The notes beneath the pieces are model-generated. The model was not told the origin of the DNA and ran no database searches. It saw nothing but the letters and a program-made list of their open reading frames with translations. Made by a program: the position numbers and the translations under genes. DNA of 64,000 bases from Ustulina deusta (Eukaryota; Ascomycota; Sordariomycetes; Xylariales; Xylariaceae), in NCBI GenBank assembly GCA_023159155.1, contig JAJNNX010000012.1:1-64000 (forward strand), read 5' to 3'. This document shows, piece by piece, positions 13,621-26,418 of this stretch (its first letter is position 1; each line of letters starts with the position of its first letter).

Positions 13621-14149
13621 AGAAAATAAGTATATAAATTATATTTAATTAAAAAGGAAATATTCCTATTTTTTTATATGTTTGTATTATTTGTAAAGTT
13701 TTGTTAACTTATCTATATATATTATATATATTCGAAAAAAAGTAAAACTAGGGTCTAAAAAGTTCTTAGTATAAACTAAAGATTATATTAATATAATTTT
13801 TAATTGTACTAAAATATAAGTAAGCGGCCAAACGTTCTAACTAACTTATAATGTTTACGTTTAACGTAAAAATAGAAATAAAAGGGTTAAAAGCTTTATT
13901 AGCTTTTAAAAACTTAAAAAAAGCTATTTTTTTAAAAAAAATTTAATTAAAGTTTAATTTTTCGTAAAAATAACCTAGGTTACTCTTACCAAACGTTAGC
14001 AAAGTAAGTATAATTAAAAAGCTTAAAAATTAGCAAAAGTTTAAAAAGTTGCTACGCAAAAAGCCAAACAATAGATTAGGTTTCTAAATCTATTGTGTTT
14101 TATTATGTAGAAATAACTTTTTAGTGGGCAGCAATATCCTTATTTATGT
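13621..14149. repeat. AT-rich degraded DNA, no gene
   Basis: This is AT-rich sequence with no coding frame. It continues the decayed block between the reverse transcriptase relic and the next non-RIPed island. Confidence 0.6.
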
Positions 14150-14420
14150 TAGTTAGACCTGGTTGGTTCAGAAGCGTTTCGCTTTAGATTCGGTTGTTTC
14201 TCGGGTTCTCGGCTTCCTCGGAAGCCGATCGGTCCGATTGCAACAAAAAATAAAAAAAATAAAAAATAAAAAAAGTTAGAGTTTATAAAGTAAATAAATA
14301 TAGACTTTGTATATATAGCTGCAAAGTCAGGTTAGTCTATACGTAGACTTCCTATCTTATTGCTATATAGGTCTATAGTCCTTATAGGTCTTGCTAAGAC
14401 TATACTAACCGTTATATTTT
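14150..14420. mobile_element. Partly RIP-free LTR-like island with hairpin
   Basis: The island contains a perfect 9-bp-arm hairpin, TCGGCTTCC and GGAAGCCGA with a TC spacer, at 14209-14228. Next comes an A-rich tract, then a segment (14275-14328) that recurs in RIP-mutated form at 16348-16401. Having one nearly intact and one mutated copy suggests a repeated element, possibly an LTR, but the ends are not defined. Confidence 0.5.
14275..14328 (+). repeat. Repeat C, less mutated copy
   Basis: This 54-bp segment aligns without gaps to 16348-16401. I count seven differences. In all seven this copy has G or C and the other has A or T, so every change is a G-to-A or C-to-T transition in the other copy. 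This is direct evidence of RIP. Confidence 0.8.
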
Positions 14421-17400
14421 TTAGTTTTAAAATAAATCAAAATATTATTTATATAAATGTTTCTAAATTTATTTAAAAATTTTAAAATTTATATATTAAT
14501 AAAAGTTTATTATTAAATAAGTTTTATTTTTAAACTAAATAATAAAACTTTTTATTAAACTATTTTTTTTAAAAAACTTTTTTAGATGTAATAATTAAAA
14601 AAAAAAACTGTCTATTAGTTTTATATATTTAAAGTTTTTTTTTTAAAATAAAATAAGTTTATTATTAAAAGTTTTTTATAATATTATTTAAATAATTTAA
14701 GTTTTTTTTTTATAAAATATTAATTAGTTTGAAAATTTTTTTAAATAATTTAATATAATTATTTTTAATTATTATAAACTTTATTATAATAAAATTTTTT
14801 AAAGTTTTTTTAGTTAGTTATTTTTATTTATTATAATAAAAATAGTTCTAGAAATTTTATTAGATTTTTTTAATAATAGCTTAGTTTTTTTTTTTTTTTT
14901 AAATTATTATATAGACTTTTTTTGTTTTAAGTTTAAAAGTTTTAAGTTTTTTTTATATTTAAAATAATTATTTTATTTTTAAAAACTTGTTTTAATATTT
15001 AATAATATTTTTTTATATTTTTAGGTTTAAAATTTATTATTTATGATTAAAAAGCTTAATTATAATTATTAATAAAAATTAAACTAATAAAAATAAATTA
15101 TTTAATAATAATAATAATATTATAATTAAAATTAATAATTTAAAATATTTATATATTTTATTAATTATTTTATTATAATAATTATAAAACATTTAAATTT
15201 TAGTTAAATAAATAATTTTTATTTTTAATTATTATTTAATTTATTATTTCATTTGTTATATAAATTTATAATTAATTATTAAAATAAACAAAAAAGCTAA
15301 CAAAAAACTTTTTATTAGTTTTATTTATTTTTTAAATGAAAGAAACTATTAGAACTATTTTTATTATATATATATATTTTTTTAATTAAATGTTTACAAT
15401 TTTAAGTTTTTAATTAAAATAATTAATTAATATATGTTTTTATAAGTTTATTTAATATTATATCTTAATTTAATAATTTTATTAATAAATAATGTATAAA
15501 AAATATTTTACTTTATAAAAACTTTATATATATATTTTTTAAGTTTATATAAAAATAGTTTTATAATTTAATAAATTATTAATAAAATTTATATTATTTT
15601 AATAATATTATTAAATAATTTTTTAATTAAATAAAAATATCTTTTTATAAATCTTTTAATAAATTTTTTTATTTGGTTTTTTTATTAGTTTATAAACCTA
15701 ATTATTAAATAGAGTTTTATTTTTTATAAATTTACTAAAATTAATTTTTTGTATTTTAGCTTTTTTAATATAAAAAAAATTTAAAACATTAATAAATAAA
15801 ATAAGATAAATAAAAAGTTTAAAATTAATATTTTTAAATATATATTTTACTATTAAATTATAATTATTTTTTAAAAATATTAAAATAAATATAATAAAAA
15901 AGTTTTATTAAAACTAATATAAAATTATAAACTTAAATAATTTTAATATTTTTTAATATATTTTTAAATATATTATTTATTTTAAGTTATTTTAGTTTTA
16001 GTCTAAATTTTACTATTTAAGTTTTAATTTTTTTTTTTTTTTGTAAAATTTTTTTTTTAAAATTATTTAAAAGTAATAAACTAATTATATTTTATTACTA
16101 GAATTATTTTAATTATTTAAAAATTATATTTTAAAATATATAATTTTTTATATTAAATATATAATTAAAAAAAATTTTTATTTATATTTTATTAATTATA
16201 ATAAAACAAAAAATATATATTTATTAAATATTTATTAATAAATAATTAATAAATTTAAAATAGTGTTATGATTAAGTAAGTAAAGTTTTTATAATTAGTT
16301 TATTAATATTATGAATAAAAATTTTGAATAAACGAAAAAAGAAAAATGTTAGAATTTATAAAATAAATAAATATAGATTTTATATATATAGCTATAAAGT
16401 TATAGATTAGTTTATTCAAGATTTTTTTTAGTTATATATTTATTTTATATATTAAATAGAAATCTTATTTTTATTTATTATTTATAATAGTTTTATTTAA
16501 ATATTTAATTATATTAGTTTATTTATTAATTTTAGTTTATTATTTATATTTATTATATTTTATATTATAATAAATAAATAAATAAGTTTATTAATTTATT
16601 ATTAATATAATTAGTATTATTTAATCTATAATATTTTAACAACTAAATAATTAATAAGCACTATAACTAGCCGCTTATTTAAATATATTATAGTATAAAA
16701 CTTTTTTGCTATTTATATTAAATAAATAATTTTTAATTCTAAAAAGCTATACTTAGTTTTTATTCATAAAATATATTTATTTAAATATATTATTAGTTTT
16801 ATTTTTTTTTAAAATATAGTTTTATTTAATATTTATTTAAAGTTTTTTTTAATATAAAATATTATTACTTTAAAGCTTTGCTTAAAAAACTTTTTTAATT
16901 AAATATATAAAACATAGTTAAAATTATAATAGTATAGCATAATTTGAAAATAAATAGCTTTTTAAACTATTTAGAAAAAATATTAATTTTATTTAAGTTA
17001 ATTTATAATAAATTATATAAATATAATATTTTTACTTTTTAAAGTTAATATTAATAATTTTATTTTTTTGTTATCTTTTTATTAAAAAAGCTATTTTATA
17101 ATTTTATAATAGTTTAGCTAGCTTAATATAGTATAGTAAAAAATTAAAAAAAAAACTACTAGTACTAAAATATTATTTAAAAGCTTATAAGTTTTTAAAA
17201 AAAACAAGCTGTTTAAAACTTTATATATATTTTTAATAGTAAATATTTTAAATATATTAATTTAAAATTTAAAAAGTTTAACTAATAAGTACTTAAAAAA
17301 ATTTTTTTAAGAAATATTGCAATATTTTTTATTTAAAACAGGCTAAATATAATACTTAAATATTTAAAATATTTTTTATACATATTAAAAAAATTAATAT

Positions 17401-20400
17401 TATTATTAATAAAGCAACAATAAAATTATAAAAATAATTAAAACTATTTATTTATATATTTTTAAATATATTTAAATATATTATAAAACTTCATAAAACC
17501 TACGTTTGATTTTTTTATATTTTAAAAACTAATAATTATAAATTTGGTTTTAAAGTTTAAATAGATTTTGAACTAATAAAAAAAGCTACTTATATTTATA
17601 TAAATAATATAATATTTGTTTAGTAAACTATTAATTATTTTGTTTTATATAAAAGCAAAGTAATTATTAAAAATTATAATTTTATTAAGCTATTATAAAT
17701 TAATAATTATTAAGTTTTTGTTTATACTATATTTTTTTTAAATAATAAAAATAAAATAAATAAAAAAAGTTAGCTTATTTGTTTATTTTATATAACCTAT
17801 TTTATAAAGTTTATTATAACAATTTAAAAAAATATTTATTTTGTTTTAGTTTTTTTTAAATATTATAAGTATTAATAATTTTAGTAAACTTTGTAGCTTC
17901 GGAAGCTTTTTTTATATAAATACAAAAAAAATTTTTTTTTTTTTTTAAAAAAGATCTATTAGTTTTTTTATATTAAAAATAATATATGTTTTTAAAATTA
18001 TAAGTTTAAATAGCTTGTTTAGTACAAATATATAAATATTATAAATTAGTAATATAGTTATTCTTTTAATTATATTAAATATAGTATTAATAAAAAAAAT
18101 ATTTATTATATATGTTTTGTTTATTTTAAGGATTTTTATTATAAATATTTGCTAAGTTTTAAAAATATTTAAGGTATATTTTTTTATAGCTTTTATAAAA
18201 ATTATTATTAGTATTATTTAATTAGCTAATTTATTTATATTAATTATTATATTTATAAAAAGAAAATATTAGTTATAATTATAGTAATAATAAGTAATAT
18301 ATTAAATTTAGTATTTATAGGAATTATTAAGTTAGTAATATTAAAAAACTTTAATTTTATTATTTTAGTTAGTGGGGTGGCAAAAGCTACGGCTGTTATA
18401 GCTAGCGCTATTATTGCTAATTTTTATAAACTAATATAATATTTATTATTTTAGTTCTTATAGATCTGCTCTAGCTTAGTACTTTTGCTGATTTTTATTA
18501 GCGTTATAGCATTGTTTATTACTAGTACTATATATAGTATTTTTATATATAATTATAAAATAAAAACTGCGATTAGCAAATAAAAACTTATAGTCCACTT
18601 AAATATAAGCGTTTTTATTATTTTATAATATTATTTTTTATATATTGATTATTTATGATATATATTTATAGCTATATATTATTATATTAACTATAATTAT
18701 AAAATTATTAAATTTATAAAAAGTAATAGTATTTTATTAATATTTAATTATTATAATATAAAAAAATTTTTTATTTTTAATAAATATATTTAATTATAAA
18801 TAATTATTAATAATCTAACTTTTTTTTTATATAATATAATAAAAACTTTATTATTTTTATTTATATTATATATATAAAATTTAAACTTAGCTTATATTAT
18901 TAAGGTTATTATAGTATTTTTAATAGTAATTATTTTGTTTTTATGTTTTTTTATAGTATATTTAAAAATCTTTAAACAAAATTAGCTAATAATAGTTTTA
19001 TTAGTTTTTAAATTATTATAAACTTTTATATTTGTTTTTTTAAACTTTAAATAAATATAATTTAAGCTAAGTATTTTATTATATAAATTAGCGCTAAAAG
19101 TAGTTATAATAAAAATATTAGTGTTTAATATATATAAAGCTTTATTCTAGATAATAATAATCATAGTTTTAAGTATTAGCTTATAATTAAAAGTATTTTT
19201 TAGTTTAAGGACTATTTTGTTTTTGGTATATAAGCAAACATATAAATAATAAAATGATATATTATATATAAAGAATTTTTAATTAGTAATAATATAAATA
19301 AAACTTAAGTATTATGAATAATTTATATTTTTTATAATAGTAGTAATAAATAAATATTAAGTTAAATATATAATAAAAAGTATTACTATAGTAGCTAAAC
19401 TTAGTATTAAAAAAACGGTTTTTTTTTTACCGCTAAACTATATATTAGCAAAATATATATAGTTATAGTTTTTATTACGCTATATATATTTTTTGCTTTC
19501 ATTATAATTATAATTTTTATTATACTTTTTGTTCCGGTTATAATTATAACTCCGGTTATATTTTTAATTATTATTATAATATGTTTTTTGATTTTAATGT
19601 TATTAGTTTTTTGTTTATAAATTTTTATTGTTTTTTTTGCTATATTAGGAACAAAGTTTATATTAAAAAAAATTATTTAATTTTTAATATTTTTTTATTA
19701 TAGTAATAGTTATAATTATAGTAGTTTAAACAGTAATTTAAATACTTATTTTAATAAAATAGTTTTAAAAATTAAAACATTTTTAATAAAAAAGTATTAG
19801 TGTTATTTAATAAATATTTTATTTAAAGCTTTATATTTAAATATTATTTTTTTAATTTTATGCTTTAATTTATATTATGCTTTTTTGATTTTTTTTATAT
19901 AATTTTTAAAGTCTTTTTTTTGTTTAAAAATATAAATATAATTTATAATAGTTTTTTTTTATTAATTATAAATATTTTTTATAATCTTAATTTAATTAAA
20001 GTTTTTTTTTGCTAATATATTATTAGTTTTAATTTAACAAAACTTATATTATATATATTAAAAAAATATATTATAGTTTTTAGTTATATTTTAAAAAATA
20101 AGCTTTTTTAAAAAAAATTTTTAAATAGTTTAAGTAATACAAATTTCAAAATATTTTTTTAAATATTTTATTAATAGCTTAATTCTAAAAAATTAAAAAG
20201 TTTAATGTTATAAGATAGTTATTTTATTATTTTATTATAATAAAGCTAATTTTACTAATAAATAATTAAATAAAAATATAACTTAGCTAGTTTTTAATTT
20301 GTTTATTTTTAATATAATATTAATATAAATAATATCTTTTTATTAATTATAACTTTTTAATTATTAAAATTATTTTATTTTAAATTAAAAATGCTAATAT

Positions 20401-21290
20401 TGTTATATTTAAGCTTAAGCGTTTTTTTTTTATAAATATTTTTTTTAGCTATTGTTTGCTTTTATTATTATTATTATTGTTTAATTTTAGAAGATCTAAA
20501 GAATTTTTATTTAATGTTTTATATATGTTAGGTTTTTTTTTATAGCTAGGTCGCAGCAAAAAAAGTAATAAAGTTATAAAGTTAAGTATAGCTATATTTA
20601 TTATAGACCTAACGTTTAATATAAGCTATGCAAGCTTTGTTTTTAAAACTATTATTAAACTTTATAAATTATAAAAGTTATTATATTTATTTAGGTCTAA
20701 GTTTAGTAAAAGCTTATTTATTAAATTTATTATATTATTTAATAAATATTTTCAAAAAATAAAAGTTATTAAAACTAAATATAGATTAGTTTATAAATAA
20801 TATAAAATAAATAATATAAAATAAATAATATAAAATAACCTATATATAAAAAATATAATAAAAAATAAAATTAAGTAAAATATTTTACTAAAATAGATTA
20901 TTAAATAAAAAATATATATTTAAATTAGCTAATAAATATATTTTAATTAATATTTTTAAAAATATTTTTAAAAATATTTATAATATAACTTTAATAATTA
21001 ATTAATTTTTAAAATATAAAAATATTATACTAAGTTTGCTTTTTAGTATTAAGCTTATTTATAAATCTTTATAAAAGTTTATATATAGTTTAGCAGTTAT
21101 ATTTGCTTAAATAGTATAACATTAGTAGTACTATTATAGCTTCTAAAATATAAAGTATTAGTTTGCTGCTTTTCAAAAAATATTTTTATAACTTTATAAG
21201 ATTAAAAAAAACAGTATAGTATAATATTTGCAATAAAATAAAGGGTAGTAAGGCACTATGTTAATAAAAAAACTAATAAATATATAAATA
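14421..21290. repeat. AT-rich, RIP-degraded block (right part)
   Basis: This is extremely AT-rich sequence with no coding frame. It includes the mutated repeat C copy at 16348-16401. Slightly less degraded patches occur at about 18,370-18,500, 19,400-19,570 and 20,545-20,640. The block ends abruptly at about 21,290, where normal composition begins. Confidence 0.8.
16348..16401 (+). repeat. Repeat C, RIP-mutated copy
   Basis: This is the mutated partner of 14275-14328. Seven of 54 positions differ and all seven are A or T here against G or C in the partner. Confidence 0.8.
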
Positions 21291-22224
21291 AAAATAATAA
21301 ACAGTATGACGTGTCCAAAACTCCGCAGCAGAAAATGCTATCTAGTGGGTAAGATTGCTGAAGACCGCCCTGCATGTCATCAAGTTGACAGTCGTACCTA
21401 TTAAGGGAAGTTCGGTTCAAGACCCAGGCGGGACTACTGTCCGGGTAGGCCTTGTCCAATAAATATGTCGGGCAAATTTTTGCAAATAATGTGTTACTGA
21501 CCGGGTTAGCTTAAGTGCTTGTTAACCAACAGACGAAATCGTAAAGTAGAGTAGTTGGAGCATGAAGTGGCTGAACAGGGGGTTGTATAGCCACAAGATG
21601 GCTATATTACAACTTAGGTGTTTAGTCACACCATGAATACCGGGAGCCTCTCTATATTAGACAGCCATAACTCATCACTTGTAGCTAGCTATTGCACTGG
21701 GTTACGTTACGTTCTATTATAATCGTTTAGTTTCTTACATGAAAAGTTACGCATCGATATTACCAGGAAGTATGTATAGCTTATCCACTTGCTTTTCGGC
21801 AAAGGGACAGAGAAAAGACCGTGAATGATAATTAGCTTGCTTGCACAGATAAAAGGCATACTGGAAGTGCGTGTCGGGGATCAAACCAAGGAAAAACTAC
21901 CACTAATAGAACTCGGAATATAAAAAATATATTGTCAGACTTTCTGCGTTCTAAAACATATAATTTTCGGGGATCATCCACTCGAGATATCATGGGTCGA
22001 TACTATCCAGTATACACTTGTATTGTCCCCTTCCACGCCTGACGTGACAATAGTACTTAGTATTATGATTATTAGGCCTTGTTCGTATCCCCCGTCAAAT
22101 CTCCTGCCCGACCCAGAAAGCTGCTTACAAAAGCCTCTATATCCTTCTCCGGTACTCTTGCAAACAAAACACCTCCAATAATGGATGGTCGGACTGTGGC
22201 TAAGGGCCGGTACTCGGTAAGTTT
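21291..22224. other. Border region without a supported gene
   Basis: This is normal-composition DNA between the AT block and the first gene. A 67-codon open stretch on the minus strand at 21256-21459 crosses the border, and I do not consider it coding. I see no tRNA, repeat or conserved motif that I can name. Confidence 0.5.
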
Positions 22225-23061
22225 TTAAGGGATAAAGCAGGGGTTATGTTCTGTTTCAGCACTTGGGATCCAGGTTGTCTTCTTATTCAGGTCCCAGCCT
22301 GGTCGACAAGCGAAAGACAAGGTTGGCATCTGAGGCTTTGTAACGGGCGCCGCATATGGAGAAGTCGGGACAATTTCGACGTCGTCGTCCCATACGGACC
22401 GTGCCACCGGACTTAGCTTTGTATGGGCAGGCTCTACCTCGGGGGGAGGCGGAGCAAGCATGTTGGCCATACCTTGGACTATTACTGGGCGAGGTGGGAG
22501 GTCCGATGAAGAAGATGGTGCAATTGGATTGGGTCTGCTATTCCCAGTCCAGTCCAATCGTCTCCACCTTTCTCGTTCTTTCCTTATCCTCTTTGGCTTT
22601 TTCGGACAATGAAGGGATATGTCGCCATTATACTGGATGAAGTCGAGTAGCCGCTCAAACGACATCGCAGCGGTATCTAGCGATGTAAACCTGGATAGAT
22701 CGATGTATGGTCTCGACGTCTGAAGCCTCGGTGGCCTGTCTGCTGGCCTCACTGATCCAGGCCCTAAATACATGCGGTCAGGCTTCACTTGATGGTGGTT
22801 CTGGCAGTTAGGGGTGGAATACTAACAGAAGTAATTGGAGACACCCTCAAACAACTTCCATTGGAAAATTGACAGAGGGTTTGCTCTAGGCCGCTGTGCC
22901 GTCAAGATTTGAGCAAATTGCCTTCTCACCACTTGATCGAACACCTGATCTCTTCCTCGCCCCTCTGCCTTCAGCTTTCGCCAAATCTGGGTCATGAGAA
23001 AGCCAAACTCCATGGGAAATTGGGGAACTTGCCGACTAGCACGACCTTTGCCTCCAGGCAT
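22225..23061 (-). pseudogene. Hypothetical protein gene with one in-frame TAG
   Basis: The start at 23061 sits in a perfect Kozak context, GCCACCATGCC. The frame then runs through 79 codons rich in basic and aromatic residues, including FPMEFGFLMTQIWRKLKAEG and IFQWKLFEGVSNY. It meets TAG at 22822-22824 and continues in the same frame for another 198 codons to the stop at 22225. The second part has basic KPKRIRKERERWRR and proline-rich stretches. The stop could be removed by a 42-nt intron (donor GTCTCC, acceptor CCAG after a CTAAC), but that donor is weak and the intron very short. Otherwise it is a single C-to-T type nonsense mutation. I do not recognise the family. It is the first gene next to the AT-rich block. 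Confidence 0.5.
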
Positions 23062-24197
23062 GGTGGCAAAACAATGGCTGAAGTGAAGGATAAAGCGTGG
23101 CGACTGTGATGTTTTCTTGCTACGTAGTGCAGGTTGCGTGATACAAGGAAGAAGGGACGTGTTAGCTGTTTCAAGGGAGTGAGCATAGCCACAAAAGAAC
23201 AAAATGATAGCAGTGCAAAATGCGATGCCATGTAATAGAGAACTCAGATGAAACCGTGCTCTGCTTTGGATAGGCGGGTAGTGCAAGCGTGGTTTCTTGG
23301 CATTGAGATTGGGAAGATATGGAGATACCTGGAGGAAAGGTAAGCGGAAGAGGTGAGCAAGAGCAAGACATGCGGAGAGGAGAGACGGGCAGGTAGGCGA
23401 AGTAGGCAAGTAAAGAGACCATCGCAACTACCCAGCTTTGATCTGAGTGACACACTAACACCCGGTGTTTCGGTAGTGCGCCCAGTTTGCCTGCGTCAAG
23501 GATTTCATTCTTCGAGGCAACGACGCAGGCACCTCTTTCTTGAATATGCTTATGTTATTTTAAAATGATGAACCTCGACGACCAACATTGTGACATCAAA
23601 GGTGGAATACGTGTATATTACCCACTACCCTAGTGAGTGTGTCCAGGCCACTTCCGCCCTTCATTTGCCAACGAGGAACGAGATCTATCTCGGCATCATA
23701 TATCGATGGAACAAGGGTTTTTCTCTCTCCCTCTAGATTACGTGTTCTATCATAAATAACAGTGTTTGGACATTTGATGACGATTGAGATCGGGAACACC
23801 TTCCGTGTCTAGTCCGAGGGACGGCCCGAACCGGGGCTGAACCGGGCTTGAGCGACAGGGGTCGGGAGCCTGCAACTCAATCTACTAACCAGGTAGAAAC
23901 ACAAGTAGGTACTCACTGTTGGAATTTACTGAATGTCACAGTCGGTGAGGCATCGGGAGGCAGATGGATGGTACCGAAATCTCACATAAGATGCGGTATC
24001 ATGGTATCGGCGCCGCCGTCGGACCGGATAGAAATCCCCACTCGATAGACTAGTATAGACAGAGATTCTTGCTTGACACATCGCAGTCCCCCGAACTTCC
24101 CCAGCATCACCAACCTTTCATGCCCTTCATCCACTTGGACACGAGCAGTTCACAGTAACCGTCCAGTCGAATCAGGCAAACAACACACCACATCGCC
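23062..24197. other. Intergenic, divergent promoters
   Basis: About 1.1 kb between the minus-strand hypothetical gene and the plus-strand RidA gene, so it should hold both promoters. I see open frames on both strands but no codon bias, homology or splice logic supporting a gene. Confidence 0.5.
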
Positions 24198-24763
24198 ATG
24201 TCGCCGACCAAAGAAGCTGTTTCAACGCAGAACTCGCCGGCGCCTCTGCCACAGTTCTCGCAGGCCATCAAATACAACGGCATGGTATACTGCTCGGGGA
24301 GCATAGGCATAGACGCCGCGACAAAGGCGCTGGCAAAGGGGGGCATTCAGCCCGAGACCGTAAGAGACCTCTATCCCGTTTTATTGTATCGCATTGCGCC
24401 ATGAACGAATGCACGACTGAACATAGTGTCCCAGCGGGTTGCAATCAAGAATCTTTCCGCCGTCCTCGAGGCAGCCGGCAGCAACTTGAACAACGCTGTC
24501 AAGGTCAACGTCTTCCTGACGACGATGGATGACTTCGCGCCAATGAATCAGGTGTACGATGAGTTCTTTGGGAGCATCAGTCCTAAGCCGGTGAGTCGAT
24601 GTGTCTGTCTGTCACTCGCTGCAATACTCTTACCACGCTTACCCTCTTCGCTGTGGCTGACAAAATACAGTGCCGGACTTGTGTTGCCGTGCACCAGCTG
24701 CCCTTTGGAGCCAAGATGGAGATTGAATGTATTGCGTTCGTGCAGCCCGTATTGAAACTGTAG
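24198..24763 (+). CDS. RidA family reactive imine deaminase
   Basis: RidA (YjgF/YER057c/UK114) proteins hydrolyse reactive enamine/imine intermediates released by PLP enzymes such as threonine dehydratase. Three exons, 24198-24359, 24435-24590 and 24671-24763, give 136 residues, the usual family size. Visible hallmarks are the PQFSQAIKYNGMVYCSGSIG start of the domain, LSAVLEAAGSNLNNAVKVNVF in the middle, and the C-terminal RTCVAVHQLPFGAKMEIECIA with the arginine that binds the substrate carboxylate. Intron 1 (24360-24434) uses the second possible acceptor, CCCAG before CGGGTT; the earlier TAG acceptor would shift the frame. Intron 2 starts GTGAGT. There is no clear mitochondrial presequence, so it is probably cytosolic (Hmf1-like rather than Mmf1-like). 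Confidence 0.92.
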
Positions 24764-25200
24764 TAGAATGGTTTGTCGCAAGAGACGGGGAACTTGCTTC
24801 TGGTGTACATAATTGCGCAACTGTACCTACCTTAGTACCTAGGGTAAATAATGAGCGAAGAGTGAAGCCTTACAGTGCAGTGCAGGTGCCTATGTTGATC
24901 GCGGTGATGGTACCGTGGCACCAGGTACCCTCGCTAGTGGCACGGGACCCAGCTGCGACATGGGCACCCTGGAAGACACGCTAAAAAATCTTAAACTGTG
25001 GGGTAGGGTGCGAACAGCTTGGGCCGATTCGATTTGCTGCGCTGCCGTTGACCTTTTTTTGACAAGTCCAGCAGCACTTGTCATTCCACCCGCTGGCCGT
25101 GCCTTCAGCCCACGCCGTCCTGTCCCACGCCGATCATTTGAGTGTCGTGTCTCCCCGGGATCGTCGTAGATTGCTTCGCGGCGGGAACTAGCCCCATCCC
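24764..25200. other. Intergenic between RidA and LETM1 genes
   Basis: 437 bp between two tandem plus-strand genes. It includes CCTAGG-type short repeats at about 24,822-24,845 (TACCTACCTTAGTACCTAGG). It should hold the RidA 3' end and the LETM1-gene promoter. No gene is supported. Confidence 0.5.
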
Positions 25201-26418
25201 ATGGGCCTAAACACAGGAGCGCGCCTGATGCGCCTCCAACCCGCTCTGGTCCGCCACATTCACCATCGGACCGCCTCCGTGCCACCATCGCTTCCGTTCC
25301 GCCTCTCACAGCTCCCGGCCGCCGGCAACCCGCGCGCAAACCCTCTGGGCTCGTGCCACAGGAACAATGCCCAGCTCCGCGCAGCATCGACCTCCGCAAC
25401 ATCGGAGCCCAGAACAGCAGACGATGCGAGCCCTGCCTCACCGCCAACCACGACCCCCTCGGAGCCTCCTCCTCCCCCCCCTGCCCCCTCGCCCGGGCCG
25501 TTCTCAGACGCGCTAAACCCACCGGCCTCGACCCGGCCGCCGCCTCTCGACCTCCCGGTGCGCGACCCGTCGACCAACCTCTTCACACACCTCTTCCGGC
25601 TCGGCAAGGCGTATACCAAGTTCTACGGGACGGGTCTCAAGGCCGTCTTCACGAACCGGCGTCTCCTGCGCGCCCTCCCCGCCACCCCGCCCCCTCGCTT
25701 CCCGCTCGACAAGGACGCTCAGCCGACGCGCTCGTCGCTCCTCCTGCGCGCCCGCGTGCGCCACGACACGCTGCGGCTCCCCCTCTTCGCGGTCATGGTC
25801 TTCGTCTGCGGGGAGCTGACGCCGCTGATCGTGCTGCTCTTCCCGCGGTTGACGCCGTACACGTGCCGGATCCCCTCGCAGACCGCCGTGATCCGGCGGG
25901 CCGCCCAGGAGCGCGCGGCCGCGCGGCTGCGATCCCTGCACAAGGTTCTGCCCGGGCAGAGCCCGCCGCCTCCGCTGCGGCCCGCCGAGCTCGCCAGGGT
26001 GGCGGACGGCCACGTCTGCCGCGCCCTGGGGATCGGGAGCAGGCTCTGGGATAGGGTTGGGCTGGACGTGCCGTTCGCCAAGGCGCGGGCCGCGGCCGCC
26101 GTGGCGCGCCTCGTGCGGGACGACGCCATGATTCGCAATGGCGGCGGCGTGGATGCCCTTGTCGACGACGAGGTCGTGTTGGCGTGCGATGAGCGTGGTC
26201 TTGGTTGGGTGGTGCCCTTGGAAAACATGAGGTTCATCAGAGCCCTGCTCGGGTACTGGCTCGCCAAGTCGGCGCCCTCGCAATCCGACGATATCGAGGC
26301 CATGTTGAAGGAATCTACCGACAAGATCACCTCGCTTTTGGTGGATCCTCGTGAGATGGTGGATGCGGATTCAATCGCTGTATATCGTCACCTTGTGCCC
26401 GTAGAACCTGTGCCATAG
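25201..26418 (+). CDS. LETM1-domain mitochondrial inner membrane protein
   Basis: This is an uninterrupted 405-codon frame. The N-terminus is rich in Arg, Ala and Ser without acidic residues (MRLQPALVRHIHHRTASV from the second Met at residue 10), which fits a mitochondrial presequence. A proline-rich linker covers about residues 60-125. Next comes the LETM1 core: a membrane segment around residues 197-215 (LPLFAVMVFVCGELTPLIVL) and a C-terminal ribosome-binding-like domain with LVRDDAMIRNGGGVDALVDD. The family (Mdm38/Letm1) acts in inner-membrane K+/H+ homeostasis and in docking mitochondrial ribosomes. This protein is shorter than Mdm38 and lacks long coiled coils and EF-hands, so it is closer to the LETMD1-like fungal group. 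The coding DNA is very GC-rich, which creates long but meaningless open frames on the other strand. Confidence 0.82.
   Translation: MGLNTGARLMRLQPALVRHIHHRTASVPPSLPFRLSQLPAAGNPRANPLGSCHRNNAQLRAASTSATSEPRTADDASPASPPTTTPSEPPPPPPAPSPGPFSDALNPPASTRPPPLDLPVRDPSTNLFTHLFRLGKAYTKFYGTGLKAVFTNRRLLRALPATPPPRFPLDKDAQPTRSSLLLRARVRHDTLRLPLFAVMVFVCGELTPLIVLLFPRLTPYTCRIPSQTAVIRRAAQERAAARLRSLHKVLPGQSPPPPLRPAELARVADGHVCRALGIGSRLWDRVGLDVPFAKARAAAAVARLVRDDAMIRNGGGVDALVDDEVVLACDERGLGWVVPLENMRFIRALLGYWLAKSAPSQSDDIEAMLKESTDKITSLLVDPREMVDADSIAVYRHLVPVEPVP

Noticed and set aside
1..21290. Calling the AT-rich block a centromere
   Set aside because: RIPed AT-rich DNA also occurs in subtelomeres and dispersed isochores. 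Without CENP-A data or chromosome position the claim has no support.
21350..21420. Possible tRNA (GGTTCAAGACC resembles a B box)
   Set aside because: No matching acceptor stem, D-arm or anticodon arm can be drawn around it.
25513..26283. Long open frames antisense to the LETM1-domain gene
   Set aside because: They arise from the very high GC of the coding strand and contain no family motif, start context or splice logic.
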